From Enoplolaimus lenunculus (lineage: Eukaryota; Nematoda; Enoplea; Enoplida; Thoracostomopsidae), in contig JASANG010001377.1 in assembly GCA_030248215.1 (NCBI GenBank), forward strand, positions 62,001 through 126,000: a DNA stretch of 64,000 nucleotides, read 5' to 3'. Shown here piece after piece: positions 57,050 to 64,000 of the stretch; the first letter of the stretch is position 1, and each line of letters starts with the position of its first letter. A program made the position numbers and the translations under genes. Below the pieces are notes generated by a model that was not told the DNA's origin, did not search any database, and worked only from the letters and a program-made list of their open reading frames with translations.

Positions 57050-57790
57050 TGTTGTCGATTCTCTACGCCTGACACGACTTCTGGTGCGCGTACAGGAGAC
57101 AACATCGAAGCATGCGGCGGCCTACCAGCGATGTCGACTGAAGTCTTTTCGACGATACTCCGAAGTGAGCATCAGTATCACCATAGCCTTTATGAATTAT
57201 AAAAGGTCAAGAATTATTAAAGGCGACGAGCTGAACTTTTCTTCAAACTCTCGTACACTCATTGAACAAAGATGATTACAACCGCCAGTTCTGCTGTAAA
57301 AACGGGATTGACCGGCATGATCCTGAACGGGTATTTTGTCGGATAAAACCGTTTCAAGCTGAATGGCCACACGAATCGCCAAAACTGGATTTACTGGGCT
57401 GAGAAGAATTTTATACGTATACCATTGAGCGCCATACAAATGCTCCTGGGTTCACCGTCTGGATGGGTATTTGGTGTCGTGGTATCATCGAACCGTTCCT
57501 TTGTACCACCGTCAACGGTGAGCGCTACCTCACTCTGCCGAACGAAAGGTTCTGGCCGCGGTTCACGTTTCTTGAAGATCGCAATAAACTACTTTAATCC
57601 ATGGCAATGTCTCGCAACGCCGCGCAGCCGATGTACGCGATTGGTTTAACAAGAACTTCAAAATTCGATGGTTAGAACGAAGACATCCGGTTGAACGGCC
57701 CTTTCTACGGCTTTGACGCTCCTGACCTTTTCCTCTGGCACTTTTGAAGCAAAAGATTTACTCTCGACAACAGACAGTTGAGGAGCGGAA
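57050..57790 (+). pseudogene. Decayed Tc1/mariner-type transposase
   Basis: Conceptual fragments in shifting plus-strand frames fit an IS630/Tc1/mariner transposase: HDPERVF near 57320, then KTVFKLNGHTNRQNWIYWAE around 57340-57405, then GTTVNGERYLTLPNERFWPR around 57505-57560, and a decayed GA.PMYAIG segment. Several frameshifts and stops interrupt it, the first catalytic Asp motif is not intact (LSDKTVF in place of SDE), and no complete ORF remains. A possible right end, GAAACATCCTGTATATA, lies at 57970-57986. I cannot place the left end. Confidence 0.65.
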
Positions 57791-58921
57791 TGAGGCAATT
57801 AAAGAAAAATAATACTTTACAGCCAGTTTTGACTCGAAAAAGGCGTTGAAAGATGTTCACCAAGAAAATATGTTTTCGTTAGCAAGTTTAATTTTTACGT
57901 AGTTTATTACTTGTTTACTCTTGACGTCTGCTGTGGTTGTTTCATGTGAGCAAACTTTTGTCTAGTTTTCGAAACATCCTGTATATATTCCCCTAACAGA
58001 GTACATACGAAGTTCAGAAGTATATTTTAGCGTAGATATAGCTATATTTGAAACAGCGATAAAAACATAACGCTCTTTTTAGTTTATCTAGCAAGTTCCC
58101 CGTCTAATTCTTACTTTTCAAATATATTTTGTTGAAATACTTACTAAATTTTGTCTTATCTACGTGTTGTTGCATTGAATACGTGCTACTTACTATAGGC
58201 AAGTTAGTGTGTTTATAGGCATACAATGCTATATATACTTACTTCTTCAGTACAACGTACATAACAAACCATCCGGCAGGCATAGACCTTTTTGTTTTTG
58301 CTTATTGACTATATAATAAATCTGGCGTTTCTGGGATGCGGATGTATCTATCAGGGTCCAACCGGAGATTTGCGTCTGGTTCCGGCTGAAAATCGACTTT
58401 CGGCTTCGGTAGAAATTTTGCCGGTTACAGCAATTTCTTGGTGCGATTCGTTTTAACCTTTGGAACAATTTTGAAGAATCAATTGCCGAGATTTTGTAAA
58501 AAATAAGCCTAAAACCAAACGATTACTTTATAACTGACAAATTAAACATCATTTTAACTACCTAATTTCGCCTCACCTCCGGCAAGTTTTGTTGACTGCA
58601 GACTCCGATATCTTTCACCTCCACTTGCACCTTGATATATGTCGAGATTTTTCAAAAAACATTTAGAGGGTACCGTTAAAATGAACGAATTGAACTATAT
58701 TTTTAACTTCTTTTGAAATAACGCTTCACCTCCGAATCGGGCAAATTTTGCCGACCTCCGGTTTCGCATTTTCGGTTGAATCCTGCAGCATAAAACTTCG
58801 AAATCTCGTCAAAAATAGTTTTTTTTTTAAAATTTCACCACTTAAAACTTCGAAAACTACTCAATTTTACCACAAACTTAAAAACTAAGCAACTATTTTA
58901 AAAAAAATTGGCCTGTTCAAA

Positions 58922-59092
58922 CGGCCTATGTAAAGAACAGGGTCGAAACAGTATTATAAGCATATGTCTAAGCCTAAGCGTTAGAATGAGCATATTCCTA
59001 AGCCTAAGCCAAGGAAAAAATTTAGTCTAAAACTTAAGCTGACTCTAGTGCAGCACAACAGAAAAATGTTCCGCCCCTGATGTTTATAGACC
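58922..59092. mobile_element. MITE family B, copy 5
   Basis: Left CGGCCTATGTAAAGAACAGG; right TGTTCCGCCCCTGATGTTTA. CCTAAGC hexamers in two blocks, then TTTAGTCTAAAACTTAAGC. Confidence 0.83.
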
Positions 59093-61284
59093 ATTCAAAT
59101 TATGGCACATCAAGCGCATAAAGCGCGCTTATTCCAATATTGCAAGCGGCAAAAAGGTCACTGTTTAAAAAATTTTCGCAAGATACATTTGATCAATAGC
59201 TTATTAACTCTGCAAAAACAATATTTTCGAACGCTCACGAACAAGAAACAACGTTGTGTATTAAAACTTAAAACAGGCTTCTTAAAGTTACAAACTTTTC
59301 TGCAAACAGCAAGTAGAGAAAAAACCTTGAGTAGAAACGTATTCAAAACATAATTGAATGTGTGGCGTTTTACTTCTTTGGTAAACGTGGTATACTTTAG
59401 AATAACACATTGGCGTTTCTTTTATTCAAATACGAATCCCAGAGCAATATTAGGATAAATGCTAGCACAAGATGAAAAGGTATCCGAGTACGGCGCATGT
59501 TTTATAAGGAACGTCGCGTGTTTTCTAAAAGAACTGCCATAGAGAAGGCTAAATCTTTCGACTATTTTTACATACTGTTGTTTTTGGCTTATATTATACG
59601 TTGCGACTTAAGTTTATGTTCAGAAAATGGTTAATCTACTGCTATTTCTCAAAGACAACATTGGCGAAAGCACATTTGCATGAAAAAATATAATACGGAA
59701 ATGGTTTTCAATTGAAACATTTATAATTTTAACTGAAAAATTACGGGTTGCAATAAACTTTACTGAGCAGGAGGCCGTCGCACGATAATTTTGAATGGAA
59801 AGTTTTACAGCGCCGCGCGGTAAAATTTTTTCCGTGCCGCGCGCCCGCATCCGGCGACGTTCGACGGCGAGTATAGCACAACCCTTAATAATCAAAAACT
59901 TCATTTACAAATACTATGTGTTATAATATGTACCTAAAAATAGTATTTCATACGAAGACATCTACTGAACATTTCGCATAGTAGTTAAATATTACAACTG
60001 ACATTTTCGTAACACATCTAATGTGATGTTGTAGTTGCTAAATGTGACCCGGTACTTCTTAATTCGATTATGCTGTAAACTGAAACGACAGACAGGAAGT
60101 CCAAGAAAATAAAACCAAAGTAATAAATTTTACACTTCAGGTTACAGCCATACTGAAAACCACAGAATAAATTAACAAAACAGTGAAAAATAACTAATAA
60201 CTGTTGTTGAACTAGCATTGAAATCATAAAGCGAGAACATTTAAGAAAGTGAACACAGCACAAGCACAACACAATATGTTTAGGATTGCTCAACAATAAG
60301 TATGCAATATCGATTTGATCCGTTGATATTTATAGAAGTGATGCTCGCATTTAATATCAGCAAAAGTATCCAGAACACATTACTAGATTGTTTGCGAAAT
60401 CACTATAAGTTATAGTTTTTGAAATAATTATTTTTGCAACCAAAATTCGACTTCAACTATATTTATGCACCAGTACAGCTCCCAAGCTTTGTAATCAAAG
60501 GTTATAATCCTAAGTTTGCGACGATAGCATTTAAACATATACGTATGCCTAAGACAAATATACGCTACCCAAAAAGCTTACTGGATATGGAATATGGACT
60601 ACCTTTTTCTAAAAAAAATTAAATTGCGATTTGTTTTGTGATCCCAGGCTTGAAGGGGCAAGACGTAAAGGCGATGCGACCATGAGAAAAATAGCGCCAG
60701 TCGCCACAGCAAATTTTCGTGCAAATATATAGGAACAGGCGGATAAAATAGTACGTATTTAACAACATAGCAGGGCGCCATTCACATGTTACCAATTATT
60801 ACTGAGCAACATTTTGACCCTGATTGTGTGGCACATAATATATCATCGATGAATTCTTACCTGCAGAGTTTGCGCTCATCAAACATAGAACATTAAGCTT
60901 AGACGCATTACACTGACTCAATAAAACATTTCTTATCCTCAACCGGCCAGGGTGCGTGCTAAACTACAATCCCGGAACTAGACATTTGAATATCCAGCTG
61001 GAGCCGGTCGGATATTAGGTGCATATTTCGGCAAAAAGTAAAAGATAATCACGCTATCACAGAGACACAGTAGTTAAGCAACTACCAGCAGAAATTTGTT
61101 ACAATATCGAGCTTATATGGGATCTAGCATTAATTCTGCTTTGTGGTATACTTAGTTCTGTTGCTTCGAACAAAATGATACTTGGTATCGCCCTGGAATG
61201 CATTCCGACTTCGAGTGTAGCATAATAGAACGCAAACTCCGCACGTGACTACGAATAATGTGTTAAAATTCTGTAGGAGCAGTA
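59093..61284. other. Intergenic sequence downstream of the UGT gene
   Basis: Apart from a GC-rich patch at 59768-59885 (GAGGCCGTCGCACGATAATT ... GACGGCGAGTATAGCACAAC, family G-like), I see no feature. The 3' UTR of the minus-strand UGT gene should extend a little below 61285, but I cannot place a polyadenylation signal with confidence. Confidence 0.45.
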
Positions 61285-61485
61285 TTATTGTTTCTTTTTC
61301 ACTTCTGTAACCGGTTTCTTCCCGAATGCTTTTCGCAAAGTCCAACAACCTTTCAATGTGAATTTGAGCACGTAGAACAAAACAATCAACGCAACAGTGG
61401 CACATGCCAACAAAAACGCAATAACATCGATTAAAAAGTATTGTATCAAATTCAAGTCATCAGCACCAGACCGAGCTTGAGGCAC
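61285..61485 (-). CDS. UGT: UGT C-terminal exon: membrane anchor and ER-retrieval tail
   Basis: Starts [20 protein letters not shown], matching the LRPAAHDLTWYQYHSLDV region of UGTs, then one TM helix and a short basic cytosolic tail [16 protein letters not shown]. Lys at positions -3 and -4 from the end gives a dilysine ER-retrieval signal, so the enzyme should reside in the ER. Confidence 0.93.
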   Translation of the reverse strand: MPQARSGADDLNLIQYFLIDVIAFLLACATVALIVLFYVLKFTLKGCWTLRKAFGKKPVTEVKKKQ

Positions 61486-64000
61486 CTGAAATAATATCAA
61501 TAGTTTCGATAACGTACCTGACCCGTGCTGGTCACAGAATATGAGAAAATACAAAATTGACGATTACATTGAACATCGATATAAGATATTGAATCAATTA
61601 TAAACGGAAGTCAAACACAATTAACCAAACCGTCAGCGTTTTTCTTTCCCGCGGCTCAGGGTTGCATACTCGAACGTAGTTCATGCAGACCCAAATACAA
61701 AATTTCATGGAGACCCAAGTACATAGCATATTTCATTGTAACAATTGTCGTTTGTCAAACACATTTCGATGTCACATCAATGTTTCTTAAAAAGCAAATA
61801 ATCATACTTCTTGGTGGCGCACGATAAATTCAAGCCACCACGCTGCGTGTTCAAGTTCTGTATACGGTACATCTTGAAGCAGTTCGGACATTATTTTAGC
61901 ATTTTCGGCATACCTAAACGTACCAAGAATAACTTCCAAAATTAATTACTTTAACACAGACCATGTTTCGCGAATGTTTCTCAAAACCATATAGTGTTTT
62001 GCATAATATATCAATATTTTGCGTTATGTGTTTGTAGACCAATCAGTACCATTTCTAGTAACGTAATAAATTTATTACAAAGCGGCTTGATAAGTTAACA
62101 GTTAACATTAACACGACTAATAGATGAAAAAAAGAAATTAAATTCTCAAAATTTCCTAAAATTTCTCATTCATTACAGTTAGAAAACATAAACAATATAT
62201 ATGAGAAAAACGTCCCTACTCAATGGAAGTATACATTCGGTCCTGTTATTCATATGCAATAGTTAAAAATATGACTTAAGCCTAAGAATCGCAAGATTAC
62301 AATCAAAGCCTAATGTTCAAACACGCCATCGACATTTTACGCAAGAACTAGAAAACTTACTCAGGTGTACGATAAAGTTTCCTCACAGCTTTTGCGACTC
62401 TCTCGGGAGTTAGAAATTGTTTGTGAAGAATAAAACCGGCACCCCGGATAGGCGCAGTTGCGCGCAGCAAATTATCCAGATGGTCGGCAAAAATAGGAAT
62501 ACCAATCACAGGAACGCCATGCCACATCGCTTCTACAACGCTGTTCAGACCACCGTGTGCAATGAACCCTTTGCATTTTGAGTGTCCTGAAATAGCTAGA
62601 CAAAATTCACGGCAAACATAGCTCATTACAGGTTTAGCACGCAATACTTTTAGCCGCCACTTCGGCTGAGTGGGGCCCCAAGTTATAACAAGGAGAGCCA
62701 GATTTATCGGCCAAAATGTTTACGTGATATATACATCTGCAATCTGCATGACTAAAAAATTATACGCAGCAGCAGCAAATCATTCTAATCACGCACAAAA
62801 ATATCATAAAGCAATTAAGAATAAAGTCAAGCACTAAAATTGTCACCTATAAAATATGTAAAAACGTCAACAAACCCAACAAATCCTGTTGTGGTATCCA
62901 CGGCATCACCATTACGTTTTTCGGTAAATTTTTGATTGGCGTCCCGTCGTACTGCCACACCACCCGCTGTTTGAGATCCCGAAAACCTTCAGCAAATGAA
63001 TCCTAGAACGGTTAGAGATTACTGTAGTGTTCGCTGTATCCTACAGCATTTGTGCGGTGCAGTATAATTGTACAAGCAAAAAAGTTGCTTAGTAGATGTA
63101 AGTTTGATGACTCTGCAGTAGGTATGGCAATAAACCCACCGCATTTTGATACATAGTTTTACATTTCTTCTACAAATGCAAGATTTGCGAAGACAAGGTT
63201 CCCATTCAAAATCTAAGCCATGTTCGACTCAGTAGCGATGGTTTCTGCTTCGAAACCAGAGAAATAGCGCGATGGGTGCCACTCTGACATGTAAACAAGG
63301 CTAGACATTGTAAAAAATGTTAAGTGTGCATTCAAAATATGGCATTTACATTAAGTTAATCTATCATCATCATCATTACAAAATCAACTCCAAAGTACTT
63401 ACAATGATATGTTGTGGAGCTCGCTTCCATTGAACTGAAAATCCAGTTGAAAATATCATGAAACCAACATCGTCCGTAGCGCCGTCAACAAAACTTTTCA
63501 GTTCCTAAAATGTCAAACCGGGAATACGTAAAGTCGGCATAAGGATAAAAGCAACATACTTCGAATTTGATTAATCACAGCTTGCTGTATATTGTAATTT
63601 TGCGATATGCCACGTTTCACTGATTGGCATGCAGGAACTAACACCTCGACCGAAACCGCTACGATGCAATATAATTCTGAGCATGAGAAAGTTTGTGCTC
63701 AAAATTTGGAAAATGTCAATCAGTCCACATGGCTATAGGAAAACTCCAGCTATTAAACCTAAAATCCTAAACCAATAATACTTAAAAGATTAACATTACG
63801 CATTCTATATGAGTTTACCCCGGATAGCGGTTTCGCTTTACGACACTGCAGACCGCCAACGAATATCACACGAGGCATAAACGGCCGTGGAAAATCAAAT
63901 ATTGGCGGTGTGTTGATAAAATTCAAACTCGCGTTGCGTTCAATATAGAACGGATCAGTAACGTCCGGATAATGAGTTTTAAATGTGTTATGCATTGGAC
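61285..64000 (-). CDS. UGT: UDP-glucuronosyltransferase, last six exons (5' part outside window)
   Basis: A GT1-family UDP-glycosyltransferase that transfers a sugar from a UDP-sugar to small lipophilic acceptors in the ER lumen. Minus-strand exons: 64000-63819 (partial), 63504-63403, 63002-62876, 62586-62361, 61913-61808, 61485-61285, all GT-AG and in phase, about 313 residues visible. Landmarks in order: [56 protein letters not shown], the donor-binding signature with [31 protein letters not shown], a C-terminal TM helix ([20 protein letters not shown]) and a KKKQ tail. The signal peptide, the catalytic His and the acceptor-binding half are beyond the right edge. The sugar donor cannot be told from sequence alone. 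Confidence 0.93.
62361..62586 (-). CDS. UGT: UGT donor-sugar signature exon
   Basis: Encodes [20 protein letters not shown] then [20 protein letters not shown], the UGT signature that holds the UDP-sugar. His fills the position of the usual Gln in the conserved Asp-Gln pair (ADH against the common GDQ). The acceptor is CTATTTCAG and the donor GTAAGT, phase 2. Confidence 0.93.

Noticed and set aside
1-64000. LTR retroelements, endogenous viruses, CRISPR arrays, bacterial defence genes
   Set aside because: I found no reverse transcriptase, integrase or capsid-like reading frames, no long direct terminal repeats and no spaced direct-repeat array with unique spacers.

Overview
The window looks like AT-rich nuclear DNA from an invertebrate animal. 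Genes are split into many short exons with GT-AG introns, gene density is low (three genes in 64 kb), and short inverted-repeat DNA transposons (MITEs) and minisatellites are very abundant. The gene families (an SLC15 peptide transporter, a basigin/neuroplastin-type Ig protein, a UDP-glycosyltransferase) and the compact introns fit an invertebrate deuterostome. An ascidian tunicate is my best guess, but the sequence does not prove it.

Layout. Bases 1-2536 are intergenic, with repeat copies. Bases 2537-34694 (+) hold a peptide transporter gene that I reconstruct as 22 coding exons with consistent phases (2109 nt, 702 residues). Its introns carry a 3.5-kb broken Tigger/pogo transposon (14.8-18.3 kb), two minisatellites and many MITEs. 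Bases 34695-36309 are the short convergent gap. Bases 36310-42957 (-) hold a two-Ig-domain, single-pass membrane protein of the basigin/neuroplastin type in 7 exons (918 nt, 305 residues). Bases 42958-61284 show no recognisable host gene: MITEs, tRNA-Gly-type SINE copies, a GC-rich 31-bp minisatellite, a minisatellite with E2F-like motifs and a decayed Tc1/mariner transposase. Bases 61285-64000 (-) hold the last six exons of a UDP-glucuronosyltransferase whose 5' part lies beyond the right edge.

All three genes encode membrane proteins that would suit an absorptive or detoxifying epithelium: proton-coupled peptide uptake, an Ig-type membrane protein of a transporter-chaperone family, and ER conjugation of small molecules. 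That they work together is only an inference from adjacency.

The most unusual feature is the mobile-element landscape. About 20 MITE copies of three related families (called A, B and C below) share GGCCCATGT-like ends and a core of the telomere-like hexamer CCTAAG/TTAGGC. Other families are D (TA target sites, CTGTAGTGACCCG ends), E (CAAGAGTG ends), G (GC-rich, GGCGCTATAC ends), H and J, plus several hAT-type MITEs, two with perfect 8-bp target-site duplications. I found no retrovirus-like or LTR element, no CRISPR array and no bacterial-type operon, and I do not see a convincing new multi-gene system.
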